Shown here in pieces: positions 49,428-58,098 of a stretch of 64,000 nt of DNA. The notes below the pieces were generated by a model that searched no databases, was not told the origin of the DNA, and was given only the letters and a program-made list of their open reading frames with translations. The DNA comes from Clostridia bacterium (lineage in GTDB: Bacteria; Bacillota; Clostridia; UBA1381), in NCBI GenBank assembly GCA_017935675.1, contig JAGBHE010000024.1:1-64000 (forward strand), read 5' to 3'. Numbering within the stretch: position 1 is the first letter of the stretch; each line of letters begins with the position of its first letter. Position numbers and translations under genes: made by a program.

Positions 49428-52321
49428 CAAACTTTCCCTCCCTGCGCAAGGTTCATAAAGTTGTAAATCATATCAGCCGTTTCCATACGCGTTGCAGCTC
49501 TTTCAGGATAAACCCTACCTTCTTTATCCACCGATAAAATACGTCCGCAGGCAAATTCCATTGCCTCCTTTGCATAATCTGCAATCATGCTGCCGTCACC
49601 CGGCTCTGCAGCTGCATTGCCTGACGCATATTTCAGCAATCCGGCGCTTTTTGCGGCTCTGTAAAGCATTGTAACAGCATCCTGCCGGCTTATGTTCTCT
49701 CCCGCACCGAAATACAGGGCGCTGAAACCGTTGACTATTCCGTTTTTGTACGCAGCCGACACAAACGGATATGCCCAGTTTCCGCTTGGAACATCTTCAA
49801 AATTACTTGTTGCCCCATCGGTTTTAAGACCTAACATAATAACAAGCATTTTTACAAATTCATCCCGCCTGATCGTGTCGTCCGGCCGAAAGTTTCCGTT
49901 CTCGTCACCGCAGACAATCCCTTTTCCGACAAGATAATAAACAACCTTTTCATCTGACTCGTCAATATCCGGAAAACGCAGCAAATCCTCTGTCTTTTTT
50001 GGCTCAACGGACAACTGCGCAACCTTTGTTACAACACCGCCGCCTCCGCCGCCGGACGATTTGCCTCCCGACGAGCCGCCCCGTCTTACGGGGTTTTCCT
50101 TTTCATATACGCTGATTACCGCATCACTAAACGCTTTCCGTGCTTTATCCTTTGATGTAAAATCCATTGATAAGCATCTGCCGAACACTGCCGCCTTTTC
50201 TTTAATTGCGTTATATTTATTCCAAACATCCTTGTCTGACTCAAGATCAAAGAAGCCCGCATATGTGCCAAGCAAATATTCTCTGAGCGCCGACGCGTTT
50301 TCGGCATTTGATACAACAGTAAGTATTTTAGCTTCCTCATACGCGTCCTTAAACTCGCTGAAGCTGCCGTAAGTCCTGCCGCTTATTATTTGCGAAGCAA
50401 GCTTTGTATCCGGCAGATTCGCAAACTCATCTGCCTTAAAGCCGAACTGCTCCGCATATTTACTGATTGTTTCCTTTACATCATACTTACCGGTGTTCAG
50501 CATAGTAATACAAACCGCGCAGTCAAAGAGCCTTTTAAACTCTGCGCCCTCGGTATACTCTATATTTTTTTTCTCATCAAGCATTAATTGGCATACTTTC
50601 TCCGAATCAAGCTTATTATAATCATTCAAATCAAGGGCAAAAACCTTTGAGTATTCCGTTATAATCTGCTCCATTGCCTGATATGTGTCTACGGCATTCA
50701 CATTATTGAGCGCTTCAGCCGATTCAAGGTTGTTTGAGTACTTATATGCAAGCTCCGCGCCTTCGCTTTCGCTTTTAACAAGAATTACGTAATCATCGCT
50801 GTAAAATTCGGATTCATCGTTTTTGAACACCACTTCATAATAGCCGTTCTCCGTTGCCGTAGTCTGCATAACGGCAGAAATCCGTGACGACTCCGAAGCA
50901 TCTGTTCCCAATACGGATATTACGCATACCTCCTCATACGGCGCTGTCTTTCCGTAAACACGGATTGTTCCCTGAGCCACATCATATGCATAGCTTGCAA
51001 ACACCTCCGCACTGCCGCGCACACAGCTTCCGATATTGCTTCCGGGCCTTATAACAGGCTCGCAAATAGGCGTAAATTCGGAATCTAAAATATACATTGC
51101 CGCACCGTCCGCACCTTCTCCGTCCGCCGACAGTTCAATTGCCTCAGATGCTCCGGCACCGACTGTGTACTCGGAAACAATACAGTCTGTCATGGAATTT
51201 CCGGAATAGGCACCAAGGACGGCATAAATTTTCATCGGTTCGCCTGATGCGTTCACAGCGTCGGCATTTATACATATTCTGCCGTCCGCTTCACTAAACA
51301 GCGCATTCTCCGTATATACAGCGTCTGACATCACCGTAAAGCTCTCATCACATGCTCCGACATAGCCGTTGTCTATGCATTTTAATGTGTTTTCCTTAAC
51401 TGCAACACTGTATGTGCGTCCCGCTTTAAGCTGTACATCCGGCTTTATTTCATATACGCCGGCCAAGTCTGTATCAATGTATTCACCGCTGAACGGCACT
51501 TCAATTTTGTTGCTGCCCATAAAAAGTGAAATACCGTCTGCAAAGCTGTCACCCTGCATTTTCTTGTTGAAATAAGCTCTGACCGTATTTGTCGTCCCGT
51601 CATACCGAACATTTGTGATCTCAGGCAAATCAAAGAGCTTGTAAACCTTCAGATTATCAAAATACGTCTTTGTTTCATGTCCTTTTGCGCCGCGGAAGGT
51701 AAAACGTATTGTCTTTAAAAGATGGTCGTCTCCAAAGCTGATATCACGGCCTATTTCGTCACCGTTGACCGTTACCGAATATGTACACCGTGCAAAATCA
51801 AGCATAAACTCAAAATGATACCACTCGTTTTCCGTAAATTTTCTGTACCTTTCAAAAACCTCTTCGCTTACTGCATTGCTCCTTGTCAGATTACAAAATG
51901 ACATGCTGCTGTCCAACCCCATCAGCATAAGTACCATGTTGGAATTATTATAAAGCCGCACCTCAGTCCGGGAGCTGTTTGTTCTCGGACTGACATCAAA
52001 CTCTAACGCCACTCTTTCATTTTCATATTTGTAATTCTCTGTACCGAACCATGGTCCCACTACATTCGGGTCTTCAATAACAACGCAGTTTCCATACTCT
52101 CCTCCCGCATCCTCGGCGTACATAATTCCTGCCGCATTAAGGCTGCCCGGTACTCCGGCCGGAATACCGGGTGCTTGCGGAGTTGCGTTATATCCGTCAA
52201 AATTCAAATTCAACAGTTCCCTCCTGCCGGCTTCAGCCGCATATGAAAACTGCTGAAATGCCGAAAACACCGTCATTACGGTAACCGCTAAACTAAGAAT
52301 TCTTCTGCCTGTGTTTGCCAT
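49427..52321 (-). CDS. Large secreted protein: LamG-like domain, Ig-like domain, helical region, C-terminal SLH
   Basis: A 964-residue exported protein. Order: signal peptide (1-28); a laminin-G/concanavalin-like domain (about 35-230, with VALEFDVSPRTNSSRTEVRL and TKTYFDNLKVYKL); an Ig-like domain (about 236-330, AYFNKKMQGDSFADGISLFM); a beta region; a helical region (about 540-745); a linker of Ser and Gly (SSGGKSSGGGGGGVV); and three SLH units (FPDIDESDEKVVYYLVGKGI; FEDVPSGNWAYPFVSAAYKN; the last ending RMETADMIYNFMNLA). The LamG-like domain probably binds glycan. An AAAGGGTG SD precedes the ATG. Confidence 0.82.
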   Translation of the reverse strand: MANTGRRILSLAVTVMTVFSAFQQFSYAAEAGRRELLNLNFDGYNATPQAPGIPAGVPGSLNAAGIMYAEDAGGEYGNCVVIEDPNVVGPWFGTENYKYENERVALEFDVSPRTNSSRTEVRLYNNSNMVLMLMGLDSSMSFCNLTRSNAVSEEVFERYRKFTENEWYHFEFMLDFARCTYSVTVNGDEIGRDISFGDDHLLKTIRFTFRGAKGHETKTYFDNLKVYKLFDLPEITNVRYDGTTNTVRAYFNKKMQGDSFADGISLFMGSNKIEVPFSGEYIDTDLAGVYEIKPDVQLKAGRTYSVAVKENTLKCIDNGYVGACDESFTVMSDAVYTENALFSEADGRICINADAVNASGEPMKIYAVLGAYSGNSMTDCIVSEYTVGAGASEAIELSADGEGADGAAMYILDSEFTPICEPVIRPGSNIGSCVRGSAEVFASYAYDVAQGTIRVYGKTAPYEEVCVISVLGTDASESSRISAVMQTTATENGYYEVVFKNDESEFYSDDYVILVKSESEGAELAYKYSNNLESAEALNNVNAVDTYQAMEQIITEYSKVFALDLNDYNKLDSEKVCQLMLDEKKNIEYTEGAEFKRLFDCAVCITMLNTGKYDVKETISKYAEQFGFKADEFANLPDTKLASQIISGRTYGSFSEFKDAYEEAKILTVVSNAENASALREYLLGTYAGFFDLESDKDVWNKYNAIKEKAAVFGRCLSMDFTSKDKARKAFSDAVISVYEKENPVRRGGSSGGKSSGGGGGGVVTKVAQLSVEPKKTEDLLRFPDIDESDEKVVYYLVGKGIVCGDENGNFRPDDTIRRDEFVKMLVIMLGLKTDGATSNFEDVPSGNWAYPFVSAAYKNGIVNGFSALYFGAGENISRQDAVTMLYRAAKSAGLLKYASGNAAAEPGDGSMIADYAKEAMEFACGRILSVDKEGRVYPERAATRMETADMIYNFMNLAQGGKV

Positions 52322-52406
52322 TTATAAACACCCTTTCTTTTTATGGCAATCCCTTAAAATTCGCCGTATCCGATAAATCGTCCGGAATCCGCCTTGTGAA
52401 CAATCG

Positions 52407-55400
52407 TTACTGAACCGGGGTAAGCACTATACAATCGAGATTAAGCGATCCGAGAAGATTAACCATCTCTATAGTGTTCTCTCCTTCATTAAGCTCACAT
52501 GTATATTCTGAGCCTTCGCCGCTGCGCAGGACCGCAAGCTTTCTGTCGCCCCATCCTCCCGTGGATTCAAATGACATAACATACGCTTCATCGCTGTTGA
52601 CGGTAAATGCCCTGTTAACCCCTGTACTGACCGCAGTTGAATAACGAAGCGTTACCTTATATTTGCCTGCCTTTTCCGCATTAAATTTCCATATCAGCGT
52701 ATGACCTTCATTATCCCAGGAGAATATTCCCGTACCCTTGCTGTTAGAGGTTGTATGCGAATCATGGTCATAGTTTGCGTACTTAACCTTTCCGCCTTTT
52801 TCTATGTAAATATCCTCTGCCTCTATTCTTATTCCGCCGGGAAGAGCGTCTATTGTTGTTGTATCAAGATCCGAAACCTCAAGGCTTCTGTCGTAATCAT
52901 AGTACGTATCAAGCCCGGCCGCAAAGTCCACAGATTGCTGAGCGATATCTGCTGCTTCATTTATATTGGCAGTAATTATATAAATCCCTTCCGATTCAAC
53001 CTTGAATTTACTGCTGTTTACATCAACCCACTGCTGAAGCGTCATGTCATCATCAAGTGCCGCCTTATATACGGTATAACCTGCCGGAAGACCGTAAATC
53101 GTAACATCAGTGTCCTTCTGTGTTCCCTGTCCCATATCCAAACGATATGTGTTTTCTCCGATTTTTGTAAACTGTGCAGCGCTGATATCGCCGAATTGCA
53201 GCCCGATTTTCCCGCCGCTTATATACTTCATTCCGACTCCTCCGAGGGCAATATCCTCTCCGTCCTTCTGTCTCAGGAACGATGTTTCTCCGTCTGAGGT
53301 CAGATTACCTGCTTCCTTTGAACCGTAGGATACTCCGTACATAAACGTGTCGGTTTCGCCGCTGCCTGCGTCAGAAACAACAGCAGCCTTTGCCCAGTCA
53401 ATCTCCTTGCCCTTGATATATACGGGGATTTGCTGTACATCACGGAAGCTGTCGCCGTCATTTATCGGCTGCATAACGCTGATAAACGTTGTATTGTCCT
53501 CTGCGGTTCTGCGTACAATCAGCTTTTCTTCGGTATAATTCGATGCGTCATCACTGACGCCGCACGCTTTTGCCGCAATAACCTTCGTGCTGTCTTCGCC
53601 GAGCATGGTAATTCTGAACTTTCCGCTGCCCTTTAATGTGTATATATTTGACCAAATGTTGCCTGTCGCCTTGCTCTCCTTATATTTTCTTATATATTCA
53701 AAGCCACCTGTTCCCAAGGTTACATTATTAAGGCTGCTCATTTCCTCCGTACTCTCAATGAGGCTTCCGTTTATGTTAAGAAGGTAATCATACTGATGAC
53801 TTCCCGCACACTCTCCTCTGTACACATCAATTGCATAATCGCCCAGCTGCCACACTGTTCTCTTAAGCACACCGGGAGATGAAAGATTGTTCATATACAT
53901 CGTATCCGACCATGCCTTTACAGCCTGAGCCTGAGGCCCTATAGCTATATTTTCAAGCTTTCCTCTGTGAACTACATCAGGCGCGGAATTATAGTCTCCG
54001 TAATCAAAATCCGTCTCATCTATCATCATGGTATTATGTCCTGCCGCTCCGTGCGCATACAGGTTGTGTACCCGAGTACCGTAATTATAGCTGCCCGGGT
54101 CAAACAAAACGCTTTGACTTGCTCCATACATGGTAAGGCTGAGCATATCTCTGTGTCCATGTGCGATTTCTCTGTAATTCGACCAGAATAAGCTTGTATT
54201 AAGTGCATTAAACTGATCCGTACCGGAACGCAGTATCGTCTGCCCGTAATCACAAAACACGCTGCTGCCAAGCTTGTTATAGCCTTTTTCAGCATATCTT
54301 CCGCTTCCGATTGCAAATGAACCCTTACCGATTTCCGGTTTTGCCGTTATCATCCTCAGGGAATCCGGGAAGCTGCCCTTGCTCCTGTCCTCACCGTACG
54401 CATTTGACAGAACCCATTTAACCCTGCTGTCATCATAATGCTTATTGGCTATTTCCATAATATCTATTATACTTGACATTGAAAGCTTGTAAACTCCCGC
54501 CTTCGTATCTCCGAGATCGGGATAGCTTTTATCGGAATATACATAATAAAAGCAGAAATCAAGCATTTCCTTCATTACGTTAACACCGCTCAGCTCTGCA
54601 ATGTCACCGTTTTCAACATCACGATAATTTGAACCGCTGTCCCACCATGCAGTCGGACGCTTGCCGCTTATTTCATAATTGAACAAATCATATCCGCTGT
54701 AATATAAATACTCCGCAATGGAATAGAAATCCGAAAGTCTTCCGGTAAAATACATTGTCGGATAGTTCCAGTGCGAGCCATCATCATTAATCTCGTTAAG
54801 CAGCAAAAACTTCATGCCGTAGCCGCCTTCCCGTTCAAGACCGTAATCGAGATATTCCTGATTCTTAAGGAGCAATCCCATAATAATCATTACCTCGTTT
54901 ACACTGCCGAGATTCGACATATGTCCCGCTCCCGCCATAACAAGCCGATCCATCCACTCCTTAAGACAGCCGTTTTCAATAACCTGCCTGTCAACCTCGT
55001 TAAGACCGTTATATATAAGGTCATATGTTATCGCAAGCGGCATTAAATGCCAGCCATCATTCTTAACCTCGGTTTCCATTGAGCGGTTTTCATACAGAAA
55101 ATCCACTGTCAGCATAAAGCAGTGACGCGCACAGTCAAGATATTTCTGTTCTCCGTTTAAAACCCACATAACCGCGCAGGTTCTTGAAAAGCCTGCAACC
55201 GATATTGCAGTCGCGCTGTCTATGGGCATCTTAAGTGATGTGTACTTTTCTAAATTTTTGTCGGCATTTTCCTTATATTTTTCATACTTCGCCACATAAA
55301 ACGGATTCTTATCTTCAAATATAAGCTTCTTCGTTCTGTCAATCTCAGACTGATTTGTCCCGACATAGGGATGCGTCAGATTTGTTATTTCCTTGCTAAC

Positions 55401-55751
55401 CCTCGGCAATATAAACTCCGTTGCAGCTGTAAATGTATCAGTCTCAGCTCCGCCGCGTTTTACATGGACAATATAATAATTATAATATGTTGCTGCGTCT
55501 GCGATAAAATCATGTGAAAATTTGCCGTCTGCGCCGTTTACACCTAAACATATTTCAGCTCCGCCGGTGCTGTTTTCATCATCCGTGCCATATATATCAA
55601 AGGTAACACTGCTGTCGGCGTTCCAGCTGAAAATAACCTTGTTATCGATTGTCAGCTTTGCCTTAAAGCCGTAGCTGCCGGCTGCATGTGACGTTGCGGC
55701 AAAAAACAAGGCAAAAGCGATAAGCAGTGCCGATATCAGATACTTTCTCAT
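52407..55751 (-). CDS. Secreted heparinase II/III-family polysaccharide lyase with C-terminal CBM35-like domain
   Basis: A 1114-residue exported enzyme. After the signal peptide (1-23) and a fibronectin-like domain (about 25-115) comes an alpha-toroid (about 130-480, RTCAVMWVLNGEQKYLDCAR; WHLMPLAITYDLIYNGLNEV) and a heparinase II/III beta-sandwich with AHGHRDMLSLTMYGASQSVL and FDPGSYNYGTRVHN at about 528-560, then HGAAGHNTMMIDE. The C-terminus (about 970-1114) is a CBM35/CBM6-like module opening GGIRIEAEDIYIEKGG. Such lyases cleave uronic-acid polysaccharides by beta-elimination; the exact substrate is not readable. It overlaps the next gene upstream by 4 nt. Confidence 0.85.
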   Translation of the reverse strand: MRKYLISALLIAFALFFAATSHAAGSYGFKAKLTIDNKVIFSWNADSSVTFDIYGTDDENSTGGAEICLGVNGADGKFSHDFIADAATYYNYYIVHVKRGGAETDTFTAATEFILPRVSKEITNLTHPYVGTNQSEIDRTKKLIFEDKNPFYVAKYEKYKENADKNLEKYTSLKMPIDSATAISVAGFSRTCAVMWVLNGEQKYLDCARHCFMLTVDFLYENRSMETEVKNDGWHLMPLAITYDLIYNGLNEVDRQVIENGCLKEWMDRLVMAGAGHMSNLGSVNEVMIIMGLLLKNQEYLDYGLEREGGYGMKFLLLNEINDDGSHWNYPTMYFTGRLSDFYSIAEYLYYSGYDLFNYEISGKRPTAWWDSGSNYRDVENGDIAELSGVNVMKEMLDFCFYYVYSDKSYPDLGDTKAGVYKLSMSSIIDIMEIANKHYDDSRVKWVLSNAYGEDRSKGSFPDSLRMITAKPEIGKGSFAIGSGRYAEKGYNKLGSSVFCDYGQTILRSGTDQFNALNTSLFWSNYREIAHGHRDMLSLTMYGASQSVLFDPGSYNYGTRVHNLYAHGAAGHNTMMIDETDFDYGDYNSAPDVVHRGKLENIAIGPQAQAVKAWSDTMYMNNLSSPGVLKRTVWQLGDYAIDVYRGECAGSHQYDYLLNINGSLIESTEEMSSLNNVTLGTGGFEYIRKYKESKATGNIWSNIYTLKGSGKFRITMLGEDSTKVIAAKACGVSDDASNYTEEKLIVRRTAEDNTTFISVMQPINDGDSFRDVQQIPVYIKGKEIDWAKAAVVSDAGSGETDTFMYGVSYGSKEAGNLTSDGETSFLRQKDGEDIALGGVGMKYISGGKIGLQFGDISAAQFTKIGENTYRLDMGQGTQKDTDVTIYGLPAGYTVYKAALDDDMTLQQWVDVNSSKFKVESEGIYIITANINEAADIAQQSVDFAAGLDTYYDYDRSLEVSDLDTTTIDALPGGIRIEAEDIYIEKGGKVKYANYDHDSHTTSNSKGTGIFSWDNEGHTLIWKFNAEKAGKYKVTLRYSTAVSTGVNRAFTVNSDEAYVMSFESTGGWGDRKLAVLRSGEGSEYTCELNEGENTIEMVNLLGSLNLDCIVLTPVQ

Positions 55752-56971
55752 AGCTTCTCCTCCATTTTCTCAAAGATTATCATAAAATCCGTTTCCGATA
55801 CGTTGTTATAATCCGTAAACATTATTCTTCCGCCGTTATAATACGCATTGGTATTAAGGATTTTTGCCGCCGCCTCCATCGGAATCAGAACTCTGCCGTC
55901 AACTGTAATCGGGGACGCTGAAATCGTAACAGCTTCTCCGTTCACGGTAAGCTCTCCGCTGCCGAGCATTAAAACAGACTCAGTTTCACCGTAATTTACG
56001 GTTACACTTTTATCATTATCGTTATATACCGTATCTGCATGGTAGCAGTCGGCAATAAACCGCAGCGGTATATAAAACGTCTCATTTTTGTAAACCGGAT
56101 ATATGTTCATGTCATAACGGTCAACATATATGGGCACTCTGCGTACTACCGCGTCGGGTCTGTTCTCCCATAAGCAATATGCACCGTGCAGCAGCGAATC
56201 GTTGAATAACGGGTTATAGGCAAGATAATAATTATCGGCATAAATTGTGCTTTGCTTTCCCGCCGCGTATGTATTCGTAATTCTGAACCCTGTAACACTT
56301 GTCAGATTGCTGTTGATAAATGCAGCCCCCTCCCTTATCAACATATCATTTACATACATATCAAAGGTTTTTGTGTTCATGTGCATAATCATTTTTATAC
56401 GATACCAGGAGCTGTCATTCAGCTTATCGGATTTCGGGTAATTCTTCAGAAGCTCATAGTTTTCACTTACCAGTCCATCGGTTGTATCGCTCTTCATAAG
56501 TCCGCCTGATGTGAAATAAAGAACTCTCATAGTCTGTGTTGCACTCTCATCATCTCTGCCCCAGATAAATAAGCTTGTAGTTGAATTTACCTCTGAAAAA
56601 GCAAGATCAACACTAAAATAAACGTCACCCGTATCACGTCCCACTCCAACATATCCGGTGAATGCGCCGCTTGTGTTGACGCCGTTGCTCGTTATCTTAG
56701 TACACCAATTATCAGGCGATATCTGATGGTATGAAAACTGCCCGTCGCCATTGTTCATAATGTCCGTCGGCGAGCCTTCATACCTTGTCGGAGCCTGCGG
56801 ATTGTTTGCGTCACGTTCAAGTGTTACGTTAATCGCGCCCTCCGGCGCATTGACAGCATCATTATTAATGAAGCTGCCAAGCTGTGCAAATGATATGCCG
56901 GAGCATAGTATAAACACAGCGGCAGTTAAAAACGCCGCTCTGATTATTATGAATAACCTTTTCTTTCTCAT
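55748..56971 (-). CDS. Secreted LamG-like protein with copper-amine-oxidase stalk domain
   Basis: A 407-residue exported protein. The signal peptide (1-29) is followed by a concanavalin/LamG-like domain (about 85-255: DVYFSVDLAFSEVNSTTSLF; SSWYRIKMIMHMNTKTFDMY; STIYADNYYLAYNP) and a stalk domain (about 290-385: ETFYIPLRFIADCYHADTVY; VDGRVLIPMEAAAKILNTNA). It has no catalytic motif. It probably binds glycan at the surface for the lyase encoded directly downstream, with which it overlaps by ATGA. Confidence 0.8.
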   Translation of the reverse strand: MRKKRLFIIIRAAFLTAAVFILCSGISFAQLGSFINNDAVNAPEGAINVTLERDANNPQAPTRYEGSPTDIMNNGDGQFSYHQISPDNWCTKITSNGVNTSGAFTGYVGVGRDTGDVYFSVDLAFSEVNSTTSLFIWGRDDESATQTMRVLYFTSGGLMKSDTTDGLVSENYELLKNYPKSDKLNDSSWYRIKMIMHMNTKTFDMYVNDMLIREGAAFINSNLTSVTGFRITNTYAAGKQSTIYADNYYLAYNPLFNDSLLHGAYCLWENRPDAVVRRVPIYVDRYDMNIYPVYKNETFYIPLRFIADCYHADTVYNDNDKSVTVNYGETESVLMLGSGELTVNGEAVTISASPITVDGRVLIPMEAAAKILNTNAYYNGGRIMFTDYNNVSETDFMIIFEKMEEKL

Positions 56972-56974
56972 TTT

Positions 56975-58036
56975 CTATTTTGCTGCCGCAATTTTTACGG
57001 CTCTCCTTTCCGGTAAATTACGTACATATTCTATCATCTCTGCAAACAGAAGCATATGCTGTTTATAGATTTCCTCGTGAGTTAAAATAAGCTCGCCCCG
57101 GTCAAGCCCCTGATTAGACTCATATGTCATGCAAAGCTCACCGCACTTCATCGTGACGGCAGTAACCGCATTCATCTTCACCGGCGGCATATTATCACTA
57201 ATTTCAATATCTTTTACAAGAGTGCTCATGCCATGCTTTTGACACCGCTTCTGCAGTGACAGTGCAATTTTTCTCGTCTCTTCCTTAAAATACATAGGTA
57301 CGCACGCCGGCTGCAGCAGCATATTCGGCGCGTTTGTACCTCCGTGCAGCAGAACCGTTGCGTCAGGCACGTATTCATCTGCCATATCCAGCAAAAATCT
57401 TGTTTCCTCCGCCATTGGAGAAAAAAAGTCATCATGCATTATATTGATACCATCGTCATTGTAATATCCGCCCAAATGCCCGGCGGCATCTGAAATCGGG
57501 TGCACCTTCTTGCAGTCGGGCCATCCCGCCAGGCTGCCGTCTTTCCATGTTCCCTGCGCATAATATCTGAAATCCTCAAACGACATTCCGCACACGCTCT
57601 CAAAAGGAACCCTTGCCCGTCCGTCAGGATTAAGGCAAGGTATAATATATATGTTAAGCCATTCGTCAAGATTTTTCCACTCGGGATAATCATCTCCTGC
57701 AAAATCTCTGCCTGTTTCAAGAATGTTAATCAAGTTGAGCAGCGCAACGGTCCCCTCAAACTCAGCTCCATGCATAGCGCCGACTAAAAACAAACCCGGC
57801 CGGATATCGGGTCCGGTCTTATCCGCATAGCATCTGATATCTCCGCAGCCGCTTGCCGAGCTGAGATTCGCTGTTCTGCGAAAATCGTTTTTCCTGCCGT
57901 ACTGAGCAAAGTAAACAGGACGTCCTCCTGCCGACCTTATCATACGTATATTCCCTTTTCTGACCTTACTTGCCGTCTCTTCTATGTCTGCCAGTGCAGA
58001 CTTCCAAAACACAGGGATTTTTTTATTTTGCTCCAT
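56975..58036 (-). CDS. M14 family zinc carboxypeptidase without signal peptide
   Basis: A 353-residue peptidase of the carboxypeptidase A fold. Zinc ligands lie in GAMHGAEFEGTVALLN (HxxE) and ATVLLHGGTNAP; the catalytic glutamate is in CMTYESNQG. IYIIPCLNPDGR is the family's NPDG motif. It has no signal peptide from the ATG at 58036, which follows AGAGAGGG by 8 nt; the ORF extends upstream through the hairpin at 58054-58088, which argues against the longer start. M14-type enzymes in polysaccharide loci may remove amino acid or peptide decorations, here inside the cell; that is inference. Confidence 0.82.
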   Translation of the reverse strand: MEQNKKIPVFWKSALADIEETASKVRKGNIRMIRSAGGRPVYFAQYGRKNDFRRTANLSSASGCGDIRCYADKTGPDIRPGLFLVGAMHGAEFEGTVALLNLINILETGRDFAGDDYPEWKNLDEWLNIYIIPCLNPDGRARVPFESVCGMSFEDFRYYAQGTWKDGSLAGWPDCKKVHPISDAAGHLGGYYNDDGINIMHDDFFSPMAEETRFLLDMADEYVPDATVLLHGGTNAPNMLLQPACVPMYFKEETRKIALSLQKRCQKHGMSTLVKDIEISDNMPPVKMNAVTAVTMKCGELCMTYESNQGLDRGELILTHEEIYKQHMLLFAEMIEYVRNLPERRAVKIAAAK

Positions 58037-58053
58037 AACCGTAACCCTCTCTT

Positions 58054-58088
58054 GTTTCTGCAAAGCGGGAAATCCGCTTTGCAGAAAC
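58054..58088 (-). other. Perfect 15-bp intercistronic hairpin
   Basis: GTTTCTGCAAAGCGG (58054-58068) and its exact complement (58074-58088) enclose a 5-nt loop. It begins 11 nt after the stop of the 58099 gene and ends 11 nt before the SD region of the M14 gene. No T-run follows, so it is more likely an RNA stability or processing element than a full terminator. Confidence 0.75.
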
Positions 58089-58098
58089 AATGATATTT

